A stretch of DNA of 64,000 nucleotides, taken from the NCBI GenBank assembly GCA_002104535.1, contig NBOG01000002.1, positions 398,856 to 462,855 of the forward strand, given 5' to 3'. Below the pieces are notes generated by a model. The model made no database searches. It was not told the DNA's origin and worked only from the letters and a program-made list of their open reading frames with translations. Below, piece by piece: positions 48,775 through 57,408 of this stretch. The position numbers and the translations under genes are program-made. The stretch's first letter is position 1, and every line of letters begins with the position of its first letter. Source of the stretch: Cognaticolwellia sediminilitoris. Its GTDB lineage: Bacteria; Pseudomonadota; Gammaproteobacteria; Enterobacterales; Alteromonadaceae.

Positions 48775-48810
48775 GTATTGTCATCAAATTGTCATAATTG
48801 ATGACAATAC
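48775..48810. repeat. Long inverted repeat with TTGTCAT copies after mltF
   Basis: Perfect 13-base arms GTATTGTCATCAA (48775-48787) and TTGATGACAATAC (48798-48810) around a 10-base loop that itself contains a further TTGTCAT. No T tract follows, so it is not a standard terminator. An operator upstream of the small gene at 48890 is possible. Confidence 0.7.
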
Positions 48811-48889
48811 TCATAAACGAATACCAGCTTGAGCATAAACCTTATCAAGTCAGAAGAGCGCTCAGAAATAAACCGCCCAAGAGGTGAGT

Positions 48890-49042
48890 ATGAAAAATAA
48901 AAAAGTGTTAACCAGTAATCAAAGAAAAAGAACAAACCATCGCCATAAAATCAGAATGGTGAATCGTCGTCATACGCAGTTTGCAATTGAGCAACATAAT
49001 TGCGAAAAGAAAGCTGAAAATACCGACGCTGAGCAGAAGTAG
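48890..49042 (+). CDS. Small basic protein of 50 residues
   Basis: ATG at 48890 lies after GAGGTGAG, a good ribosome site, and the frame runs 50 codons to TAG. The product begins MKNKKVLTSNQRKRTNHRHK, continues with a lysine-, arginine- and histidine-rich stretch (IRMVNRRHTQFAIEQHNC) and ends acidic (KKAENTDAEQK). It could bind RNA or DNA, but no family is recognised. It sits between mltF and the convergent tadA, with a long inverted repeat upstream. Confidence 0.55.
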   Translation: MKNKKVLTSNQRKRTNHRHKIRMVNRRHTQFAIEQHNCEKKAENTDAEQK

Positions 49043-49106
49043 TGGGAGTGTTAAGCAACTTTCTTATTGCTAAATCCCTGCTGAGGCTGCTTAACTCGTA
49101 CTGAGG

Positions 49107-49664
49107 TTAATCCGAGCTGAGATTGATTGTGGCTTTCTGTTTCTTTTCTGCTTTTTTCTCTGCTCTGCGACGCTTAAAAAATGCCGAAAGCATAGTGCTA
49201 CATTCATCATTTAATAGTCCTGCTTGCGCAATAACTTGATGGTTATGTTTTTCATGATTAAGTAATGAGAAGGCACTGCCCGCAGCGCCAGTTTTTAAAT
49301 CTTTACTGGCAAAAATCACTTTATTTATTCTGCTATGAACTAAAAGCCCTGCACACATCGGGCATGGCTCCAATGTCACGTATAGTGTGCAATCAAGTAA
49401 GCGATAATTGTTTATCTTTATACCGGCATCACGAATCGCCATCATTTCTGCATGTGCTGATGGGTCATTGTTCATAATTGATTGATTAAAGCCTTCGCCA
49501 ACAATTTTACCATCACAAACCACTACCGCACCGACAGGAATTTCATTATGGCTGTCGGCAATTTTTGCTAACGCGATAGCGCGGCGCATAAATTTTTCAT
49601 CGTCCGCTGAAAATTCGGTTATGGGCAATAAAACGTTTTCAGTATTTTCATTCAAGTTAGTCAT
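49107..49664 (-). CDS. tadA: tRNA-specific adenosine deaminase (A34 to inosine)
   Basis: Deaminates adenosine 34 of tRNA-Arg(ACG) to inosine. 185 residues with the zinc-deaminase core HAEMMAIRDAG (catalytic HAE) and TLEPCPMCAGLLVHSRI, followed by DLKTGAAGSAFSLLNHEKHNHQV. The C-terminus carries a lysine-rich tail (FFKRRRAEKKAEKKQK) suited to tRNA contact. It starts two bases after the stop of hemW on the same strand, forming a cluster with hemW and rdgB. Confidence 0.96.
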   Translation of the reverse strand: MTNLNENTENVLLPITEFSADDEKFMRRAIALAKIADSHNEIPVGAVVVCDGKIVGEGFNQSIMNNDPSAHAEMMAIRDAGIKINNYRLLDCTLYVTLEPCPMCAGLLVHSRINKVIFASKDLKTGAAGSAFSLLNHEKHNHQVIAQAGLLNDECSTMLSAFFKRRRAEKKAEKKQKATINLSSD

Positions 49665-49666
49665 GG

Positions 49667-50812
49667 TTATAAAAACATTTCTAATAAGTCATTAAGGTAA
49701 CGATGACCGTGCTTGCTCACTGACCATAGTTCACCCTCTAAATTCATTAAACCTTTGTCTTGGGCTTGTTTTAAAGTAGGCAAAACACTATCAATACTCA
49801 AGCCGGTATACGCTTGATATTCATCGAGGGTAAAGCCTGAAAATAGCCGTAAACGATTCATCATGTATTCAAAAGGCAATTCTTCTGCCGATACTATATT
49901 AAGCTTATCAAGAGCTTTTCGATTAGTATCTAAATAACCTTTGGGGTGTTTAACTTTGACCGTGCGATAAATTGTTTGAGATTCAATGTCAGTTATTTTG
50001 CCATGTGCGCCACAGCCTATACCCAGGTAATCACCAAATTTCCAGTAGTTAAGGTTATGCTGACATTGATATTGCGGTTTACTGTAGGCTGAAATTTCAT
50101 ATTGTTGATAACCCGCTTCATTGAGCAGGGCAATACCTTGGTCTTGAATATTCCAAAGCACTTCATCTTGCGGCAATTTTGGCGGACGGGAATGAAAGGC
50201 GGTATTAGGCTCTATGGTTAATTGGTACCAAGAAATATGTGTTGGATGTAAACTAATCGCGGTTTTTAAATCATCTAATGCATGCTCAACCGTTTGGTCG
50301 GGTAAACCGTGCATTAAATCAAGATTAAAGCTTTTAACACCACATTCACTGGCTAAATTAGCTGCTGTTTTGGCTTGTTGGCTGTCATGAATTCGCCCAA
50401 GCTTTATTAACTTGTCTGACTCAAAACTTTGCACACCAACAGATAAACGTGAAACACCGCCATTAAAAAAACCGATAAACTTTTCGGCTTCTACCGTGCC
50501 AGGGTTGGCTTCTAAAGTTATTTCTATATCCGCTTTATGTTCAAAACGCTGCAAAACTTGGGTTAATAATTGCTCAATGGCTGGCGCCGAAAATAGACTG
50601 GGTGTACCGCCGCCAATAAATATCGAATGTAAAGGTCGCTGCTGTAAATTAAAGCGCGCGATATCCGTGTCTAAATCAAGTAATAACTGCGCAACATAGT
50701 CTTGCTCCGGGATCGCATGTTTAAGCGCATGAGAATTAAAGTCACAATATGGGCATTTTTCAACGCACCAAGGAATATGAATATATAACGATAGCGGTGG
50801 GGCAATTAACAT
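49667..50812 (-). CDS. hemW: Radical SAM haem chaperone HemW (formerly annotated as coproporphyrinogen III oxidase)
   Basis: 381 residues. The radical-SAM cluster motif is CVEKCPYCDF in the context IPWCVEKCPYCDFNSHALKH, which is the HemW pattern rather than oxygen-independent HemN. GGGTPSLF, SVGVQSF and the YEISAYSKPQYQCQHNLNYW segment support the call. HemW binds haem and delivers it to respiratory proteins. It begins one base after the rdgB stop codon and is two bases upstream of tadA, so the three genes look translationally coupled. Confidence 0.92.
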   Translation of the reverse strand: MLIAPPLSLYIHIPWCVEKCPYCDFNSHALKHAIPEQDYVAQLLLDLDTDIARFNLQQRPLHSIFIGGGTPSLFSAPAIEQLLTQVLQRFEHKADIEITLEANPGTVEAEKFIGFFNGGVSRLSVGVQSFESDKLIKLGRIHDSQQAKTAANLASECGVKSFNLDLMHGLPDQTVEHALDDLKTAISLHPTHISWYQLTIEPNTAFHSRPPKLPQDEVLWNIQDQGIALLNEAGYQQYEISAYSKPQYQCQHNLNYWKFGDYLGIGCGAHGKITDIESQTIYRTVKVKHPKGYLDTNRKALDKLNIVSAEELPFEYMMNRLRLFSGFTLDEYQAYTGLSIDSVLPTLKQAQDKGLMNLEGELWSVSKHGHRYLNDLLEMFL

Positions 50813-50813
50813 C

Positions 50814-51413
50814 TTAAGCGAGTTCTTTTACAAGTAGCGGTACAAGTTTTTGTAGTGCTTGGCCACGATGGCTCAATTGATTTTTAAGCTCTCTTGGTAG
50901 TTGTGCTGAAGACATATTTTGCTCTGCTTGCCAGAATACCGGATCGTAGCCGAAACCTTGCTCGCCAAGCTTTTCTCTAGCAATACTGCCTTGCCAGACA
51001 CCATGACAAATCAGTGGCGTTGGATCGTTTTCATGACGCATATATACCAATACACAATGAAAACGTGCTGTGCGCTTATCATCAGCAACATTTTCTAAAG
51101 CAGCTAATAATTTATTAGTGTTATCGTCATCACTTGCATTTTCACCAGCATATCGGGCTGAATATACACCCGGTGCGCCATTCAGTGCGTCAACTTCTAG
51201 TCCGGAATCATCAGCTATTGCTGGTAAACCGGTGATTTTTGCTGCATGACGAGCTTTAATAATCGCGTTTTCCACAAAGGTTGTGCCAGTTTCAGCAACG
51301 TCACCGACATTGAATTCGCTTTGCGGCTTAATGTCGATATGATGGTCTGCTAATAAACTCGCGAGTTCGTTAACTTTACCTTTGTTACCCGTGGCTAAAA
51401 CGATAGTGGTCAT
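50814..51413 (-). CDS. rdgB: XTP/dITP pyrophosphatase (non-canonical purine NTP hydrolase)
   Basis: Removes ITP, dITP and XTP from the nucleotide pool. 199 residues with the family motifs [65 protein letters not shown] and [15 protein letters not shown] precedes the ATG. First gene of the rdgB-hemW-tadA cluster, separated from the DUF4426 gene by a hairpin terminator. Confidence 0.96.
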   Translation of the reverse strand: MTTIVLATGNKGKVNELASLLADHHIDIKPQSEFNVGDVAETGTTFVENAIIKARHAAKITGLPAIADDSGLEVDALNGAPGVYSARYAGENASDDDNTNKLLAALENVADDKRTARFHCVLVYMRHENDPTPLICHGVWQGSIAREKLGEQGFGYDPVFWQAEQNMSSAQLPRELKNQLSHRGQALQKLVPLLVKELA

Positions 51414-51526
51414 TAAAGTACCTTTATAAAATCTTGGTTAGTGTTGAAGAAGTGAATTCTTAATTGAAAATTTTGCAATGGCGGCATTTTACCTTAATCT
51501 ACGATAATGAAAAACAGTAATAAAAA

Positions 51527-51549
51527 AAACGGCAATGATATTGCCGTTT
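51527..51549 (-). terminator. Rho-independent terminator after the DUF4426 gene
   Basis: Stem AAACGGCAAT / ATTGCCGTTT with a three-base loop. On the minus strand it is followed by a T-rich run, 55 bases after the DUF4426 stop. Confidence 0.88.
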
Positions 51550-51603
51550 ATCTTTAAATTACTTTACGCTTTTTTAGATCGTTTTAATCAAAAAATAGCG
51601 GCG

Positions 51604-52044
51604 TTAATCAACATAAAATTTTTGTGAAAACTTTAAGTTATGTTGCTGGCCCTTATCGCTAATTCTGATATCAAAATAAATGGTCTCTTCGTTGCTATAA
51701 CTCACCTGAGCCAAATAATAAACCGCATCACCTTCTTTCACTTCAGTAAAATCGAGTGATTTTATTTGTCCGACATCGTTACGCGCTTTTCCTGAAATAA
51801 ATACCGTTTTTGCAGGGTTGCCTTCTTGGGTATTATCTAACACTGAAATATTAACCAAACCTTTATAACGACTTCGCTCAATACCATATGATTTAGCGAT
51901 TTCTGGCGTTAAAAAGGTTGAGCCTAAAGCGATGTAATGAACATTCAATCCGCCGAGTTTTTTCATGTTTTCAGCACTGGCTAAACCAATAATGCTTAGC
52001 GCGAAAAAAACGATTAAAAAGATGCTGTTTATGATATTTTTCAT
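51604..52044 (-). CDS. DUF4426 family exported protein
   Basis: 146 residues from ATG 52044, preferred because TTAAGG lies 8 bases upstream; a longer frame starts at 52071. A signal peptide (about 1-25) is followed by a small beta-rich domain (MKKLGGLNVHYIALGSTFLTPEIAKSYGIERSRYKGLVNISVL). DUF4426 genes are regularly found next to proC, yggT and rdgB in Vibrio and Shewanella, as here. The function is unknown; a periplasmic role is likely. Confidence 0.88.
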   Translation of the reverse strand: MKNIINSIFLIVFFALSIIGLASAENMKKLGGLNVHYIALGSTFLTPEIAKSYGIERSRYKGLVNISVLDNTQEGNPAKTVFISGKARNDVGQIKSLDFTEVKEGDAVYYLAQVSYSNEETIYFDIRISDKGQQHNLKFSQKFYVD

Positions 52045-52114
52045 GTGTAAGACCTTAATATTTAGTCGCATAAGTTAAGTATATACGACTAATGTAAATC
52101 GAGGAGTATTAACG

Positions 52115-52663
52115 TTAAATATTTGCCCAATATGGTATCCAGCCGGCTAATAATATATTCACAACATTTAATAATAAAAAGGCGATGAGTATTGATAAAT
52201 CAAGCCCACCGATACTTGGAACTATGCGTCTGATCGGTGCTAAAACAGGGGCAGTTAGTTGCTGAAAAATCATTTGTGTTGGGTTGTAACCTTGCACTAC
52301 CCAGCTCATTAGTGCCATAACCAACATGATGATAAACAGTAAAACGCCTGCTTGTTTAATTAAATATATTAAGCCTAAATACATAGAGGAAATAAGATCA
52401 AAAGTGCCACTGTTAAGAAATGGAATAAGGGTCCAGGTTAACGTAGCAACGATATAAGCTAAAAGTATAGTGGCTAAATCAATACCACCGAAGCCGGGAA
52501 TAATCCGTCGAAGTGGGATAACCAATGGGTTACTGACCTTAACAATAAATTGGCTAAGTGGATTATAAAAATCAGCTCGAACGAGCTGTAACCAAACACG
52601 TAATACTAAAATCATTAGTAACGTGTCAAAAGCAAACTTAAGCAAGTAATTTATTGCTTCCAT
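52115..52663 (-). CDS. yggT: YggT family membrane protein
   Basis: 182 residues built of two YggT repeats, each with a pair of hydrophobic helices followed by a conserved NPL...P..RIIPGFGGIDLATI or AP..RRIVPSIGGLDLSILIAF segment. The family is small, widespread, and linked by context to cell division or osmotic stress, without a settled function. Lies directly downstream of proC on the same strand, in the order yggS-proC-yggT that is conserved across gammaproteobacteria. Confidence 0.93.
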   Translation of the reverse strand: MEAINYLLKFAFDTLLMILVLRVWLQLVRADFYNPLSQFIVKVSNPLVIPLRRIIPGFGGIDLATILLAYIVATLTWTLIPFLNSGTFDLISSMYLGLIYLIKQAGVLLFIIMLVMALMSWVVQGYNPTQMIFQQLTAPVLAPIRRIVPSIGGLDLSILIAFLLLNVVNILLAGWIPYWANI

Positions 52664-52771
52664 CTAAAACTCCAAAATTATGAAAAGGGATAACAGTATC
52701 AATTAACTGCATTCACTATGATTTTACACTTACCTAACGCTAGCGAGATAAGTCAGGCGATAATAATACGA

Positions 52772-53584
52772 TTAGCCTTCTTTCGCCATTTCTTTAGCCC
52801 GCGCTATGGCACTATTCATTGCTTTTGATACTGTTTCTTCTAAATTATCTTCCTGAAAACTGCAAATTGCCGCGTGCGTAGAGCCACCTTTAGAAGTGAC
52901 ATTTTCTCGCAGTTTACTAATCGGTAATTGGCTTTCAATGACCATTTTAGCAGCACCATAAGCGGTTTGTTGCACAAGATCGCGACTGTCTTCTGCGCTA
53001 AAGCCATATTCAATTGCTTGCTTTTCCATTGCTTCCATAAATAAGAAAAAGTAAGCAGGGGCTGAACCTGAAACGGCTATAATATGATCTATTTGCTCTT
53101 CTCTATCTAACCATTTCACAATACCCACTGATTGCATTAATTGCTCAGCAAAGGCTTTATCATCAGCACTTGCTTTAGTATTGGCAAAAATACCTGTTAC
53201 ACCTGCTCCAACTTCACTTGGCGTGTTAGGCATAGTTCTAAAAACAGTACAAGATTGATCAAGTGCTTGTTCTATATGCTGTAATGGACATCCAGCAGCA
53301 ACAGAAATAAAGCTTTTATTGCTAATATCAAGTTGTTGCGCAAAATCCTTACAGACATCTGACATGAGATAAGGCTTCACACCCAAAACAATCACGTCGG
53401 CAAACTCAACCGCTTCAGTGTTACTTGCCGTTTGTTTGATGCCAAGACGTTGTTGTAATGCAATACGCTTTTCTGGCGAAGGGTTAGATACAATAATATG
53501 TTGAGGAGAATAGCCGTTGTTAACAAGTCCGGAGATAATTGCGTTGTTCATATTTCCAGCGCCAATAAATGCGATATTTTTCAT
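52772..53584 (-). CDS. proC: Pyrroline-5-carboxylate reductase
   Basis: Reduces pyrroline-5-carboxylate to proline with NAD(P)H. 270 residues with the Rossmann motif IGAGNMNNAIISGL and the C-terminal signature DLVQQTAYGAAKMVIES, then TSKGGSTHAAICSFQE (substrate-binding loop). SGSAPAYFFLFMEAM is also present. It is between yggS and yggT in a conserved cluster. Nothing unusual. Confidence 0.96.
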   Translation of the reverse strand: MKNIAFIGAGNMNNAIISGLVNNGYSPQHIIVSNPSPEKRIALQQRLGIKQTASNTEAVEFADVIVLGVKPYLMSDVCKDFAQQLDISNKSFISVAAGCPLQHIEQALDQSCTVFRTMPNTPSEVGAGVTGIFANTKASADDKAFAEQLMQSVGIVKWLDREEQIDHIIAVSGSAPAYFFLFMEAMEKQAIEYGFSAEDSRDLVQQTAYGAAKMVIESQLPISKLRENVTSKGGSTHAAICSFQEDNLEETVSKAMNSAIARAKEMAKEG

Positions 53585-53736
53585 ATAATTCCTATTAATG
53601 TTAATTGCTCTAGTATCGTAATATTTATGAGATAACGACAGATGAAATTGAGCGATAAAATAATGATAGTGTAACTGTTTTTACATGATCCTTTAAGGGG
53701 AGGCTGACAGTTAAATAACTTATGGAGCTAATTAGT

Positions 53737-54411
53737 TTATTCACGGGCACCGAATATAGCCGAACCAATGCGAACTAAAGTTGAGCCAGCATTAATTGCT
53801 AGTTGTAAATCTGCAGACATCCCCATAGATAAAGTGTCCATTGTTGGATACTGTTTTTGTAAGCTTTCAAACAGTTTTTGCATTTTAATAAAGCTCGCTT
53901 GTGAAGCATTTTTTTCCGGAATCGCCATCAAACCACGCAAACATAAGTTCTCGCAGTCATTAACGGTTGTAAGCAAGCTTGGAAGTTCATCAATAAAAAC
54001 ACCAGATTTACTTTCTTCGCCACTAATATTCACTTGTAAACAAACGTTTAGCGGGGTATCTTGAGCAGACCTATGCTCATTAAGGCGCTTTGCGACTTTA
54101 GCTCTGTCTATGCTATGTACCCAAGAAAAATGCTCAGCAATTAACTTGGTTTTATTGGTTTGAATTGGGCCAATAAAATGCCAAGAAATATCAGTTTTAT
54201 TTTGCAAGGCTATAATTTTTTCTACAGCTTCTTGGACATAGCTTTCGCCAAAGGCGCGTTGACCAACATCGTATGCTTGTTCAATCAATTCAACAGTTTT
54301 AGTTTTACTGACGGCAAGCAAAGTAATTTCATCGGCATGACGATGAGCTTGATAACAAGCAGAAGAAATTTGCAGTTCTACAGCAGCAATATTATCTTTA
54401 ATAGCAATCAT
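53737..54411 (-). CDS. yggS: YggS/PLPBP pyridoxal phosphate homeostasis protein
   Basis: 224 residues from ATG 54411, which aligns with the start of E. coli YggS; a longer frame starts at TTG 54432. The PLP lysine lies in EITLLAVSKTK (about 31-37), and other landmarks are WHFIGPIQTNK, SGVF and LSMGMSADLQLAINAGSTLVRIGSAIFGARE. The protein buffers PLP and has no known enzyme activity. It heads the yggS-proC-yggT group and is divergent from pilT with a gap of about 70 bases. Confidence 0.94.
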   Translation of the reverse strand: MIAIKDNIAAVELQISSACYQAHRHADEITLLAVSKTKTVELIEQAYDVGQRAFGESYVQEAVEKIIALQNKTDISWHFIGPIQTNKTKLIAEHFSWVHSIDRAKVAKRLNEHRSAQDTPLNVCLQVNISGEESKSGVFIDELPSLLTTVNDCENLCLRGLMAIPEKNASQASFIKMQKLFESLQKQYPTMDTLSMGMSADLQLAINAGSTLVRIGSAIFGARE

Positions 54412-54481
54412 ATTGTTTATTTCAGTTCTCAATGACTTATTCAGTTATTAGTTCAAAATTTATTTCGACTAAGAGGTTTTT

Positions 54482-55528
54482 ATGGATATTACCGAATTAC
54501 TAGCATTTAGTGTGGAAAATAATGCTTCAGATTTACATTTATCAACCGGAACACCGCCGTCAATTCGTGTCGATGGTGATGTACGTAAGCTAAATATACC
54601 AGCATTTGACGAAAAAGATGTTAACGCTTTGGTCTATGATATTATGAATGACCGTCAACGCAAAGAGTATGAAGAGAATTTAGAGGTCGATTTTTCTTTC
54701 GAAGTTCCAAATTTGGCGCGTTTCAGGGTCAATGCCTTTAATCAAAACCGTGGTCCAGCGGCAGTATTTCGTACCATTCCAAGCAAAATCTTATCATTAG
54801 ATGATTTAGGTTGTCCTGATATTTTCCGTGATATATCTGATTTACCTCGTGGTTTAGTGCTGGTAACTGGCCCAACAGGTTCTGGTAAATCAACAACGTT
54901 AGCTGCAATGGTTGATTATATTAACAAAAATAAACACGACCATATATTAACGATCGAAGATCCGATTGAATTTGTTCATCAAAACCATTCATGTTTAATT
55001 AACCAACGTGAAGTTCATCGCGATACATTAAGTTTCAGCGCAGCATTGCGCTCAGCACTTCGTGAAGATCCCGATGTTATTCTTGTTGGTGAAATGCGTG
55101 ATTTAGAAACCATTCGCTTAGCAATGACCGCAGCTGAAACAGGTCATTTAGTCTTTGGTACTTTGCATACTACCTCAGCGCCAAAAACTATTGACCGTAT
55201 TATTGATGTATTCCCAGGTGAAGAAAAAGCCATGGTACGCTCAATGTTATCAGAATCATTACGTGCCGTAATTTCACAAACCTTAGTTAAAAAGGTCGGT
55301 GGTGGCCGAGTGGCGGCACATGAAATTATGATGGGCGTCCCTGCTATTCGTAACTTAATTCGTGAAGATAAAATTGCTCAAATGTATTCGGCGATTCAAA
55401 CTGGTATGTCTAGTGGTATGCAAACCATGGATCAATGTTTACAAAACCTGATTAATCGCGGCATGATCACCAGACAAGATGCGATGGATAAAGCGCAAGA
55501 TAAGAACCAATTTTCTAGCGGCTACTAA
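54482..55528 (+). CDS. pilT: Type IV pilus retraction ATPase PilT
   Basis: 348 residues. Powers pilus retraction for twitching motility. Landmarks are the N-terminal DITELLAFSVENNASDLHLSTGTPPSIRVDG, Walker A GPTGSGKST (about 133-141), the Asp box DHILTIEDPIEF, the Walker B region REDPDVILVGEMRDLETI and the His box GHLVFGTLHTTSAPKTIDRIIDVFP. The AIRNLIRE motif linked to retraction is also present. AGAGG precedes the ATG. pilU follows after 23 bases. Confidence 0.96.
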   Translation: MDITELLAFSVENNASDLHLSTGTPPSIRVDGDVRKLNIPAFDEKDVNALVYDIMNDRQRKEYEENLEVDFSFEVPNLARFRVNAFNQNRGPAAVFRTIPSKILSLDDLGCPDIFRDISDLPRGLVLVTGPTGSGKSTTLAAMVDYINKNKHDHILTIEDPIEFVHQNHSCLINQREVHRDTLSFSAALRSALREDPDVILVGEMRDLETIRLAMTAAETGHLVFGTLHTTSAPKTIDRIIDVFPGEEKAMVRSMLSESLRAVISQTLVKKVGGGRVAAHEIMMGVPAIRNLIREDKIAQMYSAIQTGMSSGMQTMDQCLQNLINRGMITRQDAMDKAQDKNQFSSGY

Positions 55529-55551
55529 TAAATAAAGTGATAGGTAATTAA

Positions 55552-56679
55552 ATGAATTTTCATGATTTATTACAAAAAATGGTCAAGCACGAAGCCTCGG
55601 ATATGTTTGTAACCGCTAAGCTTCCTGTAAGTGCAAAAATCAATGGCGAGCTATTGCCTATTGATGTAGAAGCTTTAACACCCGAAGAGGCTTTAGGCTT
55701 AGTGCATAATGCTATGTCTGAAAAACAAAAACTTGAGTTTGATGAAAACAAAGAATGTAACTTTGCCATTTCAATTGATGGTATTGGTCGATTCCGTGTT
55801 TCTGCATTTTGGCAACGTGATATGGCGGGTATGGTTGTTCGTCGTATCGTTACTGAAATTCCAGAGGCGGATGATCTGGGATTACCTTCGGTATTAAAAG
55901 ACGTGGTCATGTCAAAGCGTGGCTTAGTGCTCTTTGTTGGTGGTACCGGTACCGGTAAATCAACCTCTATGGCAGCACTGATAGGTTATCGAAATAAGAA
56001 CTCTCGTGGTCATATTCTAACTATTGAAGATCCTGTTGAATTTGTTCACGAACACGCTAAATGTATGGTAACTCAGCGTGAAGTAGGGCTTGACACCGAG
56101 AGCTTCGATGCTGCACTTAAAAGCTCTTTACGCCAAGCACCTGATGTAATCTTGATTGGTGAAATACGCAACCAAGAAACCATGGAACATGCTTTAAGTT
56201 TCGCCGAAACAGGTCATTTATGTATTGCGACGTTGCATGCTAACAATGCTAACCAAGCCATTGACCGTATCATGCATTTAGTACCTGCAGATCAGCACGG
56301 TAAATTACTGTTTGATTTGGCATTAAACCTACGCGGTATTATTGCACAGCAATTAATTCCAACGCGCGACGGTAATGGCCGTTTGGCGGCAATTGAAATT
56401 TTACTTAACTCTCCTTACGTTGCTGAGTTAATTAAAAAAGGTGAAATTGGTAGTATTAAAGAAGTCATGGAGAAATCTACTGACCAAGGTATGCAGACCT
56501 TTGACCAAGCACTATTTAATTTGTATCAACAAGGTTTGATCAATTACGCTGATGCATTACATCATGCTGACTCACCTAATGATTTACGCTTAATGATCAA
56601 ACTGCGAAGTAACGATCAAGGCGGTACAGGTACATTGTCTGGTGTCACTATTGACGGCTTAGAGCCAAAAGAAGAGTGA
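55552..56679 (+). CDS. pilU: PilT-dependent retraction ATPase PilU
   Basis: 375 residues, co-oriented with pilT. The same domains as PilT but with PilU features: Walker A GGTGTGKST (about 132), LTIEDPVEFVHEHAKCMVTQREVG, APDVILIGEIRNQETMEHAL and HLCIATLHANNANQAIDRI. It has a longer C-terminus (DSPNDLRLMIKLRSNDQGGTGTLSG). PilU assists PilT in high-force retraction in Vibrio and Pseudomonas. Separated from the downstream gene by a terminator. Confidence 0.95.
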   Translation: MNFHDLLQKMVKHEASDMFVTAKLPVSAKINGELLPIDVEALTPEEALGLVHNAMSEKQKLEFDENKECNFAISIDGIGRFRVSAFWQRDMAGMVVRRIVTEIPEADDLGLPSVLKDVVMSKRGLVLFVGGTGTGKSTSMAALIGYRNKNSRGHILTIEDPVEFVHEHAKCMVTQREVGLDTESFDAALKSSLRQAPDVILIGEIRNQETMEHALSFAETGHLCIATLHANNANQAIDRIMHLVPADQHGKLLFDLALNLRGIIAQQLIPTRDGNGRLAAIEILLNSPYVAELIKKGEIGSIKEVMEKSTDQGMQTFDQALFNLYQQGLINYADALHHADSPNDLRLMIKLRSNDQGGTGTLSGVTIDGLEPKEE

Positions 56680-56706
56680 TAATGGCTTGGACACTATAAT
56701 TTTAAT

Positions 56707-56735
56707 AGCATACCTTAATCGGTATGCTTTTTTTT
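56707..56735 (+). terminator. Rho-independent terminator of pilTU
   Basis: Stem AGCATACC / GGTATGCT with a six-base loop and a run of eight T residues, 28 bases after pilU. Confidence 0.9.
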
Positions 56736-56803
56736 GTTAAAAATAAACAATCCTCTTCATTTAAATTCATTAAATGATTGAGGTTGGTAAAAAAGGAAAA
56801 TCA

Positions 56804-57343
56804 ATGTTATCTGTCATACGTTTGCTTGTCATCACTGCTTTGCTAACTTCAGCGCATAGCGCAAAAGCCGATAAATTTGCCGCTGGACCTGTGCTGACAA
56901 ACTTTGGTAAACATGCCAGTGTTCAGCAAGATCTAAAGTTCGATAAAAACAGTGTCTTTAAAGTTGCATTCGATTTAGGAAAGCAAGGAGAGGTAGGTGA
57001 AGTTAATCGGAAAATAGAAACACTTGCTCGATTTATTAACATGCATGTGGCTAATGGCGTACCGGCGAAAAACATCCATTTAGCACTCGTTGTTCACGGT
57101 AAAGCAGGTTTTGATGTACTCCGCGACAAGCTATACCAAGAAAAGTACCAAACAACTAATGCCAATAGCCCGTTAATTCAAGCTCTGATACAAAACCAGG
57201 TCAATATCTATGTCTGCGGTCAATCAGCAGCTTATTATGAAATTACAAATGAAATGCTAGCACCTAATGTGAAAATGGCATTATCAGCCATGACAGCCCA
57301 TGCCGTTTTACAAAGTGAAGGCTATAGTCTTAATCCATTCTAA
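56804..57343 (+). CDS. Exported DsrE-like protein
   Basis: 179 residues from ATG 56804, where AAGGA lies 7 bases upstream; an in-frame ATG at 56774 adds ten residues without a leader. A signal peptide (about 1-23, HSAKA) is followed by a DsrE/YchN-like fold: VFKVAFDLGKQGEVGEVNRKIETLARFINM, LALVVHGKAG, VNIYVCGQSAAYY and ALSAMTAHAVLQSEGY. Secreted DsrE-like proteins with one conserved Cys (here in YVCGQS) are common in marine bacteria and may act in periplasmic sulfur or thiol chemistry. That role is inference. Confidence 0.82.
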   Translation: MLSVIRLLVITALLTSAHSAKADKFAAGPVLTNFGKHASVQQDLKFDKNSVFKVAFDLGKQGEVGEVNRKIETLARFINMHVANGVPAKNIHLALVVHGKAGFDVLRDKLYQEKYQTTNANSPLIQALIQNQVNIYVCGQSAAYYEITNEMLAPNVKMALSAMTAHAVLQSEGYSLNPF

Positions 57344-57381
57344 TAGGCTATTTTGGGGCATTAATAGCATTAAGCCTGAGG

Positions 57382-57408
57382 CAAGTAATAAATCTAGTTT
57401 ATTACTTG
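57382..57408. repeat. Hairpin overlapping the end of the AEC transporter gene
   Basis: Perfect 11-base arms CAAGTAATAAA / TTTATTACTTG with a five-base loop. It spans the stop codon of the minus-strand AEC transporter gene and sits 39 bases after the DsrE-like gene. It may act as a weak terminator for both, though no T run follows. Confidence 0.6.
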
